Part shown: piece by piece, positions 16,430 to 24,744 of the stretch
Layout of the letters: every line of letters begins with the position of its first letter
Numbering within the stretch: the stretch's first letter is position 1
From: Granulicella aggregans
GTDB taxonomy: Bacteria > Acidobacteriota > Terriglobia > Terriglobales > Acidobacteriaceae
NCBI RefSeq assembly: GCF_025685565.1
Contig: NZ_JAGSYE010000001.1
Span: forward strand, 1,674,001-1,738,000
Direction of reading: 5' to 3'
Length of the DNA stretch: 64,000 nucleotides
Program-made: the position numbers and the translations under genes
The notes under the pieces: generated by a model
Databases searched by the model: none
What the model was told of the DNA's origin: nothing
Seen by the model: only the letters and a program-made list of their open reading frames with translations

Positions 16430-16993
16430 CTATTCGATGTTGTCGAAGAGGCTGGCGAACTCGGGCTTCGTTGCAGCGGGCTTTGGCTTCACGGCCCGGA
16501 TCGACTGCACCGCAGCCTTTGGCTTGGCTGCCGGGGCTTGCGACAGCATGGCAAGCAGCGACTGCATCTCGGCCCGCAGTGCTTGCAGCTTGCTTGAGAT
16601 CGCGTCATTCGATTCAGGCTCGGCCGGAACTGCAGTAACCGCCGCAATCGAAGCCGCAGCCTGCGGCTCCTTCGAGCGAAGTTCGCCCTTCAGATACTGC
16701 CGGGCACCGGCGATCGTATAGCCCTCATCGTAGAGAAGCGTCTTGACGCGAAGCGCCATCTCCACATCGCGGCGACGGTAGAGGCGCTGCCCGGTGCCGC
16801 CCTTATTGGGCTTCAACTGCGGAAACTCGCTCTCCCAGAATCGCAGCACATAAGGAGCCACTTCGCACAGCTTCGCGACCTCGCCGATGCGGAAGTAGAG
16901 CTTGTCCGGGATCTCGCGCGCACCGGCTGGGCCGCCGCCCGAACGGGCCCGGTCCGCCTTCGCTCCGCTCCGAACTGGCTGACGCAATGCCAT
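16430..16993 (-). CDS. MerR family transcriptional regulator
   Basis: The 187-residue protein carries a MerR winged helix ([21 protein letters not shown], then [20 protein letters not shown]) at about residues 35-105. An Ala/Pro-rich C-terminal half with a short helix ([15 protein letters not shown]) replaces the usual long dimer helix and effector-Cys motif, so no metal site is visible. This form is common next to integration host factor in some phyla, but here it is a single gene. The Met at 16993 is chosen, as upstream sequence is not family-like. It converges with the YeiH gene. Confidence 0.85.
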   Translation of the reverse strand: MALRQPVRSGAKADRARSGGGPAGAREIPDKLYFRIGEVAKLCEVAPYVLRFWESEFPQLKPNKGGTGQRLYRRRDVEMALRVKTLLYDEGYTIAGARQYLKGELRSKEPQAAASIAAVTAVPAEPESNDAISSKLQALRAEMQSLLAMLSQAPAAKPKAAVQSIRAVKPKPAATKPEFASLFDNIE

Positions 16994-17177
16994 TGCAGAC
17001 TCTCTCCGGTGCGGCGTTCTTGCAAGCCTGGTTCGCCGCCGTGCTTGCCAATAAGTATAGCGGCTGGTGTTCGGATTTATGAGCAGCGCTGAACCTGCGG
17101 CATTACCCTGAAAGATTCTGTGAACCGGCGAGCGCGCGATGGCGTATGTTGTCTCATACGTTTCGCGGAGGCACAGC

Positions 17178-17843
17178 ATGTCCGGTTCCCACTCCAACCT
17201 CAGGCCAATCACCCTCTTGGTGCTCAGCGCTCTCTCCATCACCTTGATCCTCGGGTGCCGCGTCGAATCGAAGAAGAGCGAAAGCGGCAACGGCGACGAC
17301 GTGAAGATCGCGACGCCGTTCGGCGGCATGTCCGTCAAGACCGATGACTCGGACGTCGTCAAGAGCACCGGGCTGCCGACCTACCCCGGCGCAGTTATCA
17401 CGAAGAAGAAGAACAAGGACGACCACAACGACGGGGCCGCCGACATCAACATGAGCTTTGGAAGCTTCACGCTTCGGGTGAAGGCGGTGAGCTTCACCAC
17501 GCCTGATCCTCCGGATCAGGTTCTGGCGTTCTACAAGAAAAGCCTGGCGCGCTTCGGAACGGTGATCCAGTGCAAGGACCACACGGCGGTGGGAACGCCG
17601 ACGCGCACGCCGGACGGGTTGACCTGCTCCGACGATGAAAAGGACAGCCACGTCCACGTGGATGACGATGTGAGCGGAAAGACGGAGCTAAAGGCGGGTT
17701 CGAAGCAGCATCAGCATATCGTCGCCATCGACCCCGACGGGAACGGCACCAAGTTTGGACTGGTGGCGCTCGACCTGCCGGGGCACTTTACCTTTGGCGA
17801 CAAGGATGACAAGGACAAAGACAGCGACGAAGGCAAGCAGTAA
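17178..17843 (+). CDS. Putative lipoprotein
   Basis: From ATG 17178 the 221-residue protein has a signal peptide with a lipobox (SITLILGC, Cys near residue 27), so lipid anchoring is likely. The mature part has a central domain of about 100 residues ([16 protein letters not shown] to [11 protein letters not shown]) and a highly charged Asp/Lys/His-rich C-terminus. No enzyme motif is visible. The His/Asp-rich tail could bind divalent metals. A longer start at 17139 is possible but would disturb the signal peptide. Confidence 0.75.
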   Translation: MSGSHSNLRPITLLVLSALSITLILGCRVESKKSESGNGDDVKIATPFGGMSVKTDDSDVVKSTGLPTYPGAVITKKKNKDDHNDGAADINMSFGSFTLRVKAVSFTTPDPPDQVLAFYKKSLARFGTVIQCKDHTAVGTPTRTPDGLTCSDDEKDSHVHVDDDVSGKTELKAGSKQHQHIVAIDPDGNGTKFGLVALDLPGHFTFGDKDDKDKDSDEGKQ

Positions 17844-17945
17844 AAGGCAGCGAATAGCAGCAAGAATCAGGGAGTAGCAGCCAGCTTTAGCCCGCGGCAG
17901 GCAAGACCCTTGCGTGAGACGGGCTTCAGCCCCGGAGGGCTAACC

Positions 17946-18518
17946 CTAGCTGGCCTTCGCCAAAACGTCCAGGTGTACCGGGGCAATGCCCATTTTCAGC
18001 AGCCCAATCCTTTCGGCGGCAGCCGACGAAACGTCAATCACGTGGCCGGGGTCGAGAAGACCACGGTCGTTGATCCGCACAATCACGGAACGTCCGTTCT
18101 TCAGGTTCGTCACCTTCACTTTGGTTCCGAAAGGGAGGGTATTGCTGGCTGCCGTCAGCTTGCGGCAGTCAAAGCGTTCGCCGCTGGCGGTGCGGTGGCT
18201 GTCCAGCACCAGGCCATACCAGGTAGCGAGCCCTGAGGGGACATGCTTCAGCTTGGCGAAGCTGGCTTCTACGCGCTTCATAGTCAAAAGGCCCGGAGTC
18301 CGCGTAGGCACCGGCGGCGGGGGAGTCATCAGGGAGGTTGTTGGGGTGGGAGAGAGCTCACGATTCAGTGGAGCGGTTGGCGTGGTCTCAGGAGGGGTTA
18401 CAGCCACCGGTTCGACCGGTTGGCCGAGTTGCGCGGCATTCACCAGCACGGTTCCTACAATCAGCGTCGAGCGCAGCGTTTCCAGAATCATCCATTCTCC
18501 ATAAAGTACCTGCCGCAA
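17946..18518 (-). CDS. RlpA-like double-psi beta-barrel protein
   Basis: The 190-residue secreted protein has a hydrophobic N-terminus, a Pro/Thr-rich linker (residues about 35-75) and a C-terminal RlpA domain: GLATWYG, TASGERFDCRKLTAAS, TLPFGTKVKVTN, GRSVIVRINDRG and HVIDVSSAAAERIG. RlpA proteins cleave denuded glycans at septa or bind them. The Ala-His of many active RlpA proteins (AAHKTLP) is Ala-Ser here, so activity is uncertain. There is no SPOR domain. Met at 18491 is an alternative start. Confidence 0.85.
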   Translation of the reverse strand: MRQVLYGEWMILETLRSTLIVGTVLVNAAQLGQPVEPVAVTPPETTPTAPLNRELSPTPTTSLMTPPPPVPTRTPGLLTMKRVEASFAKLKHVPSGLATWYGLVLDSHRTASGERFDCRKLTAASNTLPFGTKVKVTNLKNGRSVIVRINDRGLLDPGHVIDVSSAAAERIGLLKMGIAPVHLDVLAKAS

Positions 18519-18746
18519 TTTGTGCGGCCCAACATCCAGTCACGGCTGGAACGTCTACAACGAACGTCCAGTTTACCAAACGAGCCGCCGAAAGTTACTC
18601 TCGAAGGTCATGTTTGCCCTGTCATTTGTGCAATTTGTAGGCAATCGCCAGAGCGAATCCGCCAAGTTAATAGGGTTGTACTGACACCTGCCCCATACTG
18701 AACTTGCCATGGCTCCGGTTCAGAGAGCCTGCGCCCACAGGACCTC

Positions 18747-20108
18747 ATGTACCCCACCGCCGCGCCCTATTTTGTCTTCCTGGTCGCGGTCTGCCTCGTC
18801 TACTGGGCGGTTTGCCGGATTCGTGCCGCAAGGCTCGCGGTACTGCTCGTCGCCAGCCTCTTCTTCATCGCGAAATTCGGCCTCGGCTGCCTGTTGTTGG
18901 TGCCTGTCGCCGCGACTCTGGATTTCTTCTTCGGTCGCGGTATGGGCCGAAGCGAGTCGGCAACGATGCGGCGCGTTCTGCTGACATGCAGCCTGGTGTT
19001 GAACGTCGGCCTGATGGTCGCGGCCAAGGGGTTCGGCGCAAAGCTCGGCTGGCTCTTCACCTTCAGCCTCTCGTACTACTGCTTCCAGCAACTTAGCTAC
19101 ACGATCGACATCTTCCGCCGCGACGCCGAGCCGGAGGCGAACTTCCTGAACTACGTCTCAGCGGCCACGTTCTTTCCTTCGCTGACGGCAGGCCCGATCA
19201 ACCGCCTGCCCGACCTGATCGATAAGCTGAAGAAGCCCTTCTCGCTCGACGACACCCGCAGTGCCCGCGCTCTTCTGCTGATCGCCTCCGGCCTTATCAA
19301 GAAGCTGCTCATTGCGCAGTTCCTCGCCGACAACCTCGTCAACAGCTTCCTCGACACGCCCAAGCTCTACAGCGGTTTCGAGGTTCTGGTCGCAGACTGG
19401 GGCTACGCCTTCCAGCTCTACTACGATTTTTCGGGTTATACGGACATCGCGATGGGCTCCGCGCTGCTGCTCGGCATCCCGGTGCCGGAGAACTTCCACC
19501 GGCCTTACAGCTCGGCCAATATTGCGGAGTTCTGGCGCAAGTGGCACATTACGTTCTCTCAATGGCTCCGCGACTACGTCTACTTCTCGCTGCCATCGGA
19601 GCGCCGTGTTGCCGCCGCGAAGTTCACCAACCCGGTCATCACCATGCTTTTGGGCGGTCTCTGGCACGGCTTCGGCTGGACGTTCCTCATCTGGGGAGCG
19701 ATGCACGGCGTTGCTTTATCGGCAACACGCGCGTGGCAGGACTGGCGCAAGAAGCTCGGCAAGACGCCGACCGCGTTTGGGCGCTATGTGGCCGTCTTCT
19801 TCACCTTCCAGTTTGTCTGCGCGGCCTGGGTGTTCTTTCGTGCCGACTCCGCATCGGACGCGCTCGACGTCTTCAGCCGCATCGGCTCGATGACCTTCTC
19901 GGTCGAGCACATCTCGCTCGCCATCGTCCTCTATCTTGCCGCCGCAGTGCTGCTGCACATAGCTCCGGAGAGCTGGTTCGATGAGGCTGTCGCTCTCTTC
20001 AGCCGAACCCCCTTCATCCTTCAGGGAGCCGCGATCGCAGGCGTCGTTCTCGTCTTGCAGACCCTGGCCGGCAAGGGAGCCGCGCCGTTCGCTTACAGCA
20101 AGTTCTGA
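18747..20108 (+). CDS. MBOAT family membrane O-acyltransferase (AlgI/DltB-like)
   Basis: A 453-residue polytopic protein with the MBOAT core: DFSGYTDIAMGSALLLG, FWRKWHITFSQWLRDYVYF (His267) and LLGGLWHGFGWTFLIWGAMHG, containing the invariant catalytic His307. It is related to AlgI, PatA and DltB, which move acyl groups across or onto extracellular glycans. It heads a block of five genes on one strand with short gaps: two SGNH hydrolases, an acyl carrier protein and a KASIII-like protein. That context suggests an acyl-ACP donor rather than acetyl-CoA, by analogy with DltB-DltC. Confidence 0.9.
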   Translation: MYPTAAPYFVFLVAVCLVYWAVCRIRAARLAVLLVASLFFIAKFGLGCLLLVPVAATLDFFFGRGMGRSESATMRRVLLTCSLVLNVGLMVAAKGFGAKLGWLFTFSLSYYCFQQLSYTIDIFRRDAEPEANFLNYVSAATFFPSLTAGPINRLPDLIDKLKKPFSLDDTRSARALLLIASGLIKKLLIAQFLADNLVNSFLDTPKLYSGFEVLVADWGYAFQLYYDFSGYTDIAMGSALLLGIPVPENFHRPYSSANIAEFWRKWHITFSQWLRDYVYFSLPSERRVAAAKFTNPVITMLLGGLWHGFGWTFLIWGAMHGVALSATRAWQDWRKKLGKTPTAFGRYVAVFFTFQFVCAAWVFFRADSASDALDVFSRIGSMTFSVEHISLAIVLYLAAAVLLHIAPESWFDEAVALFSRTPFILQGAAIAGVVLVLQTLAGKGAAPFAYSKF

Positions 20109-20113
20109 TCACC

Positions 20114-21616
20114 ATGAAGATACAAGTTGGACAGGCCGCATTTCCGATCAAGACAGCCCTCGCTGTCGCCACCATCGCACTGTCGCTGACGGCGTGGCAC
20201 TGGCGTGTCGGCAAGGTCTCGGCTGTCTATCCGCCCGGTCTCGACTGGCACAGCCTATCCGCGGTGGGAGACCTGCCATGGCTGCATCGCCCGGCTCCAG
20301 CCAAGACGGTGACCCACTCGCCCGCCAAAGGGGCGGTCGGCACGGCGGCGCAGGCGCAGCAGCCGCCAGATGCGCTGCTGATCGACAACGCTGGTTCGCT
20401 CGATAAGTTTTACGCGTCGCTGGCGAAGCTTGATGCGCATTCTGCGCACTCGAGCGCCACGGTCGTTCACTTTGGCGATTCGCCTACGACCGCCGATTTG
20501 ATCACCGGCGACGTCCGCCAGCAGCTTCAGCAGCGCTTCGGCGACGCCGGGCCGGGCTTCAACCTCATCGCCAAGCCGTGGGCCTGGTATCAGCATCGCG
20601 ATATCGACGAGACCGACAAGGGATGGAAGTTCACCACTGCCGTCGGCCTGATGCGCGAAGGCCAGTTCGGCATCGGCGGCGTGGGTTTCGATGGCAGCAA
20701 AGACGCGTCCGCGCGGTACAAGTTCTCCGGTGCCAGCCCGGACTCTATGCAGTTGATCTGGAAGAGTCAGACCGGCGGTGGATCCGTCGCAGTCGATGCG
20801 GACGACAACGAGGTGGCAACCGTTTCGACCGCGACCCCGATCGATCAACTTCTCCAGGGAGCCCTTGCGACGCCCGAAACGCCTGTGGCGAAGCCGGTCG
20901 CAGTTTCGGCCCCGCAGTTCAAAGCCATCCAGCTTCCTGCCGGGACAAAGACCGTCTCGCTCAAGGTCACCGACGGCAACGTTCATCTCTACGGCGTGAT
21001 CTTCGAGCGCCATCAGCCGGGCCTGACCTACGACAGCATCGGCCTCAACGGGGCGTCGATCACGGTGCTCTCCCGCGCCATCGCAAAGGACATGCTGAAG
21101 CAGAGCTTCGCGCATCTGCACCCGGACCTGATCGTCATCAACTACGGCACCAACGAGGCCGGCTTCGCCTCATTTATCGGCAAGCAGTACGAGGGCGAGC
21201 TTCGCCTGGCCATCGCCAGGGTTCACGAAGCGGCCCCCGATGCGTCCATCCTGTTGATGAGCCCGATGGACCGCGGCGAGCGCGGCGCGGGCAACGCCAT
21301 CTCCACCATGGACACCATCCCGAAGATCGTCGACATCCAGCGACGCGTGGCTGCGGATACCGGCTGCGCCTTCTTCAACACTTTCCAGGCAATGGGCGGC
21401 GACGGCACCATGCAGCGCTGGTATGAGGGGAAACCCCGCCTCGTCGGAGGCGACCTGATTCATCCCACACCGCAGGGCGCGAAGATCGTCGCCACTGCGT
21501 TCGTCGACCAGATTCAGCAGGGCTACAAGCGGTATAAGTCCCGGATTGGTCTCGACACAGCGGCTGCGACGCCATCCGCCACGCAGGCAACCTCACCGAT
21601 CGGCGAAAATAGATAG
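20114..21616 (+). CDS. Membrane-anchored SGNH/GDSL hydrolase-like protein, first copy
   Basis: A 500-residue protein with one N-terminal hydrophobic anchor (about residues 11-29) and a periplasmic SGNH domain: block I VVHFGDSPTTADL (Ser123), block III-like INYGTNEAGFA, and the C-terminal DLIHPTPQGAKI with the Asp-His pair. An insert domain of about 150 residues between blocks I and III is beta-rich. It begins 5 bases after the MBOAT stop. It probably transfers or removes ester acyl groups from extracellular glycan, like AlgX, PatB or DltD. Confidence 0.85.
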   Translation: MKIQVGQAAFPIKTALAVATIALSLTAWHWRVGKVSAVYPPGLDWHSLSAVGDLPWLHRPAPAKTVTHSPAKGAVGTAAQAQQPPDALLIDNAGSLDKFYASLAKLDAHSAHSSATVVHFGDSPTTADLITGDVRQQLQQRFGDAGPGFNLIAKPWAWYQHRDIDETDKGWKFTTAVGLMREGQFGIGGVGFDGSKDASARYKFSGASPDSMQLIWKSQTGGGSVAVDADDNEVATVSTATPIDQLLQGALATPETPVAKPVAVSAPQFKAIQLPAGTKTVSLKVTDGNVHLYGVIFERHQPGLTYDSIGLNGASITVLSRAIAKDMLKQSFAHLHPDLIVINYGTNEAGFASFIGKQYEGELRLAIARVHEAAPDASILLMSPMDRGERGAGNAISTMDTIPKIVDIQRRVAADTGCAFFNTFQAMGGDGTMQRWYEGKPRLVGGDLIHPTPQGAKIVATAFVDQIQQGYKRYKSRIGLDTAAATPSATQATSPIGENR

Positions 21617-21618
21617 AG

Positions 21619-23169
21619 ATGACCAGCCTTCCCCGATTTACCTGCGCCGTTCTGTTCGCTGCCGCTCTGCTTGGAGCAGGCACCTGCTCCGGCGTGGAGG
21701 CATCCGCGCAGACAAACTCCACGCGGAGACTTGTTCCACCGAAGAAGACAGCATCGAAGACGAAGAAGAAGACCGCTTCAGCGAAGTCGCGCGGGGCTTC
21801 TTCCGCGAGCGCGAAACATGCAAAGTCAACAAAGGTAGCCCCGAGTAAGACGAAGCGCCACCACGGTCCGCCGCTTACCGCGTACCGCACGGGGCACGGA
21901 GACAGCGGCGTAGGCACGACCAAGGTTCCAGCACCCTATACGGCCCCCGCGCCGTTGCCGTCCGTCGCCACAGGCCCAGCGCCGATCACACCTTCAAGCC
22001 TTCCGGGGCGAATCGAGTTTCCCGAACACCTCGACCACTTCTTCGCCCGGCTGAAGGATGAAGAGAGCGGCGACAACCAGCAGACCATACGTATCCTGCA
22101 GTTCGGCGACTCGCACACCGCAGCCGATATGTTCACTGGCCGCATGCGTTCGCTCTTCCAGCAGCGCTTCGGCAATGGCGGCGCGGGCTTTACGTATGCG
22201 GGGCACCCATTCGCGGGATACCGCATCCTCGGCACCAGCCGCGCCCAGAGTAGCGGGTGGATCGACGAAGGCGTTCACTTCACCAAGATCGTGAATACGG
22301 AGCTTGGTCTGGGCGGCGTTGCCAACACCTCGACGCACGCGGGCGATTCTATCGGCCTCGATGCTCCCTGCGCCCTGTTGCAGGTGCAGTACCTGAATCA
22401 GCCCGACGGAGGCAGCTTCTCGGTGACCGAAGATGGCAGAGAGCTCGGCCACGTCTCGACCGACAACCCGGTCTCCGCCGAGACCTTTGAATCACCCTGT
22501 ACTTCGAGCTCCGAGAGCGGTCTGATTCATCACTTCCAGGTCGTCGCGGACTCCGGCCGTCCCGTCCGTCTCTTCGGAACCGTGACCGAACGGCCGGGAA
22601 CCACCTATGAAGCTCTTGGCCTGAACGGCGCGGAGGCGGCGTTGATGCTGCGCTGGGACCAGCCCATCTTCACCAGCTACCTCAAGCAGCGCGACCCCAG
22701 CCTGATCGTCCTCGCCTATGGCACCAACGAGGCGAGCAACCACAACTGGACCTACGAGAGTTACAGCGAGGTAATGGGGAAGATCGTCGACATGCTCCAT
22801 GCCACAGTCCCCGACGCATCGATTCTCGTCGTCGGCCCGCCGGACCGCAGCCTGCGCGTGGGGCGCCGCCGTTCTGCACATTGGCAGACCTTCGCCGCGA
22901 CCGTTCACATCAGCGACGCGCAGCGCGATGTGTGCCGCACCCACGACTGCGCCTTCTGGGACTGGCGCGCACGCATGGGAGGCCTCGGAAGCATGAACCG
23001 TTGGGCCACCGAAGGGCTTGCCCAGCAGGACCATACGCACTTCACCAGCGCCGGATACATTCAGCTTGCCGACCTCTTCTACTCTGATATCATCGGCGCG
23101 TATGAGGTCTGGAAGGGGCTTCATCCAGCCGTTCCGCGTACCGTCTCTTCAGCCGCTCGCCAACCCTGA
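21619..23169 (+). CDS. Secreted SGNH/GDSL hydrolase-like protein, second copy
   Basis: A 516-residue protein with a signal peptide or anchor (residues 5-31), a Lys/Thr/Ala/Pro-rich linker of about 90 residues, and an SGNH domain: ILQFGDSHTAADM (Ser165), VLAYGTNEASN, and DHTHFTSAGYIQLAD. It is clearly a paralogue of the preceding gene, sharing the GDSxTxADxxTGxxRxxxQQRFG segment. Two bases separate the genes, so they are coupled. The Lys-rich linker could bind peptidoglycan or acidic polymer. The two paralogues may work as successive acyltransferases or as a transferase-esterase pair. Confidence 0.85.
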   Translation: MTSLPRFTCAVLFAAALLGAGTCSGVEASAQTNSTRRLVPPKKTASKTKKKTASAKSRGASSASAKHAKSTKVAPSKTKRHHGPPLTAYRTGHGDSGVGTTKVPAPYTAPAPLPSVATGPAPITPSSLPGRIEFPEHLDHFFARLKDEESGDNQQTIRILQFGDSHTAADMFTGRMRSLFQQRFGNGGAGFTYAGHPFAGYRILGTSRAQSSGWIDEGVHFTKIVNTELGLGGVANTSTHAGDSIGLDAPCALLQVQYLNQPDGGSFSVTEDGRELGHVSTDNPVSAETFESPCTSSSESGLIHHFQVVADSGRPVRLFGTVTERPGTTYEALGLNGAEAALMLRWDQPIFTSYLKQRDPSLIVLAYGTNEASNHNWTYESYSEVMGKIVDMLHATVPDASILVVGPPDRSLRVGRRRSAHWQTFAATVHISDAQRDVCRTHDCAFWDWRARMGGLGSMNRWATEGLAQQDHTHFTSAGYIQLADLFYSDIIGAYEVWKGLHPAVPRTVSSAARQP

Positions 23170-23216
23170 ACCTTACTCCCCAACCGCAACTCCCCCAGCT
23201 GAAGGGCTGGACGAAG

Positions 23217-23453
23217 ATGGCAGACCGCTCCCTCATTATCAAATCCATTCAGGCCGTATCCGCGTCGACAACCACCCCCGCTCCGGACGAGAGTCTCTTC
23301 GATGCCGGCCTGCTCGACTCCTTCACGCTGGTCGATCTCGCGAGCCAGCTAGAGACCAACTTTGGCGTCCAGATTCCCGACTCGGATTTGACGCCGCGAA
23401 AGTTCGACACCATCGAACGCATCGACGCCTACATCTCGTCGCGAGCGAAGTAG
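23217..23453 (+). CDS. Acyl carrier protein, stand-alone
   Basis: The 78-residue protein has the four-helix ACP pattern with the phosphopantetheine Ser in LLDSFTLVDLAS (Ser35) and a PxP-DESLFDAGLLDSF helix-loop. It is not the housekeeping AcpP (which carries DSLDxVEL) and resembles DltC and secondary-metabolism carriers. It follows SGNH copy 2 and precedes the KASIII-like gene. It probably carries the acyl group used by the MBOAT protein. Confidence 0.9.
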   Translation: MADRSLIIKSIQAVSASTTTPAPDESLFDAGLLDSFTLVDLASQLETNFGVQIPDSDLTPRKFDTIERIDAYISSRAK

Positions 23454-23462
23454 TCTTCTCCC

Positions 23463-24398
23463 ATGAGCTACCTTCGAGCCTTTGGCAAATATCTTCCCGA
23501 GCGGGTCGTCTCGAACGACGAGCTTGCGGCAGCCCTCGAGGTTGAGCCCGCGTGGATTCTCAGCTCCTGCGGTATCGAGGAGCGGCGCTATGCGTGCGAC
23601 TCCCAGAGCCTCGTGGACCTCGGCGTCGAAGCCGCGCTCGATTGCCTGAAGAACGCTGGCGCAGAAGCGGGCTCTATCGGCATTGTGCTTGTCTCAAGCG
23701 GCTCGCCGGATGTCTTCTGTCCCGGCCCGGCCAGCGCCATCGCGGCACGTCTCGGCCTAGGCGACACGCCGGCCATCGACGTCCCGATTGCAAGTGCTGG
23801 CTCTATCTCCGCGCTTGTTCTTGCAGAGTCTCTTGCCGCACGCTTCGGCAACGTGCTCGTTGTAGCCACCGAGGTGATGTCGCGCCGAATCCTGCGCACG
23901 CCCGAAGGAAAGAACAACGCCATCCTCTTCGGCGACGGCGCGGGCGCTTGCCTGGTGGGCCACGAAGATACTGGTTTTGCCCGCATCGAAGCCGTCGCGC
24001 TACACACGGACGGAGAGCGCGCCGGAGCCATTGTCGTCCGCGACGGGCAGTTCTCGATGGATGGAATGGCGGTCATCCGCCAGGCCAGCCAGAAGCTCCC
24101 ATCTGTCATCTCGGAAGTCCTCGCGAAGGCAGGGATCGCCGCCGAAGAGCTGGCTGCAGTACTGATTCATCAGGCGAATCTGAACCTGCTCGACCGCGTG
24201 GCGAAGACGTTGAAGCTACTGCCAGATCGCCTGTTCACCAACATCCAACGCTACGGCAACACATCTTCGGCCTCCATGCTGATCGCTGCCGCCGAGTGGC
24301 GTGAGCGGACGCCCGAAGTCTCCGCGCCCATCGTGCTTGCCGCGTTTGGCGCAGGACTTACTTACGGCGCTGTCCTGGCCACACCCGTATCAAGGTAG
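23463..24398 (+). CDS. KASIII (FabH)-like protein with Ser in place of the catalytic Cys
   Basis: The 311-residue protein has the thiolase fold: the C-terminal half has LIHQANLNLLDRVA (His236) and RYGNTSSASM (Asn266), two catalytic residues of FabH. The nucleophile position, which in FabH reads A-C-S-G, here reads IASAGSIS with Ser111. Condensation with a Cys thioester is therefore unlikely; Ser-type KASIII homologues (such as DpsC and CerJ) act as acyltransferases or starter-unit selectors. It begins 10 bases after the ACP stop. It may load the ACP. Confidence 0.88.
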   Translation: MSYLRAFGKYLPERVVSNDELAAALEVEPAWILSSCGIEERRYACDSQSLVDLGVEAALDCLKNAGAEAGSIGIVLVSSGSPDVFCPGPASAIAARLGLGDTPAIDVPIASAGSISALVLAESLAARFGNVLVVATEVMSRRILRTPEGKNNAILFGDGAGACLVGHEDTGFARIEAVALHTDGERAGAIVVRDGQFSMDGMAVIRQASQKLPSVISEVLAKAGIAAEELAAVLIHQANLNLLDRVAKTLKLLPDRLFTNIQRYGNTSSASMLIAAAEWRERTPEVSAPIVLAAFGAGLTYGAVLATPVSR

Positions 24399-24430
24399 AT
24401 CGAGCTCCAAGGCTAAGCCTCACAAAAATC

Positions 24431-24490
24431 GTCATCTCGACCGGAGCCGCGCGGCACCATCGCGCGGCGCAGTGGAGAGACCCCCGTATC
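24431..24490. repeat. Dispersed repeat B, copy 1
   Basis: Left flank GTCATCTCGACCGGAGC and right flank AGTGGAGAGACCCCCGTAT enclose a private hairpin built of CGCGCGG/CCGCGCG-type arms. Other copies are at 27849, 35333, 38268 and 57090. Confidence 0.85.
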
Positions 24491-24686
24491 TAGTCTTTGT
24501 CTTTTTTGCTCTCGGCTTGGTTTCGGAAACTGCTACTTCAAGTTTTCAGACCGCCATAGGAGCTTGTTGAGATCCTCGGTCTTGCTTAGGGGCACGGCTT
24601 CAGCTGTGCCGTAAACGATTATTTGCAATGCGGCTTTGGCCGCTGGGGTGCGGCTTTCGCTTTGTTTCTGGCTTTTCAACAAGCTC

Positions 24687-24730
24687 AAAAGAAAAGCGCC
24701 ATGCGGTGATGGCCGCATGGCGCTTTCTTT
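24687..24730. terminator. Bidirectional terminator
   Basis: The perfect stem GCGCCATGCGG/CCGCATGGCGC (24696-24706 with 24713-24723) has an A-run on the left and TTTCTTT on the right, so it can work on both strands. It lies 15 bases past the MoeZ-like gene's stop on the minus strand. Confidence 0.85.
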
Positions 24731-24744
24731 GTTGCTCGAAACGG

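Larger units (their letters stand above)
24399..24744. other. Intergenic region with repeat and bidirectional terminator
   Basis: This 346-base gap between the convergent KASIII-like and MoeZ-like genes holds no gene. It contains repeat B copy 1 (24431-24490), a small imperfect hairpin GGCACGGC/GTGCCGT near 24590, and a strong terminator (24687-24730). Confidence 0.7.
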
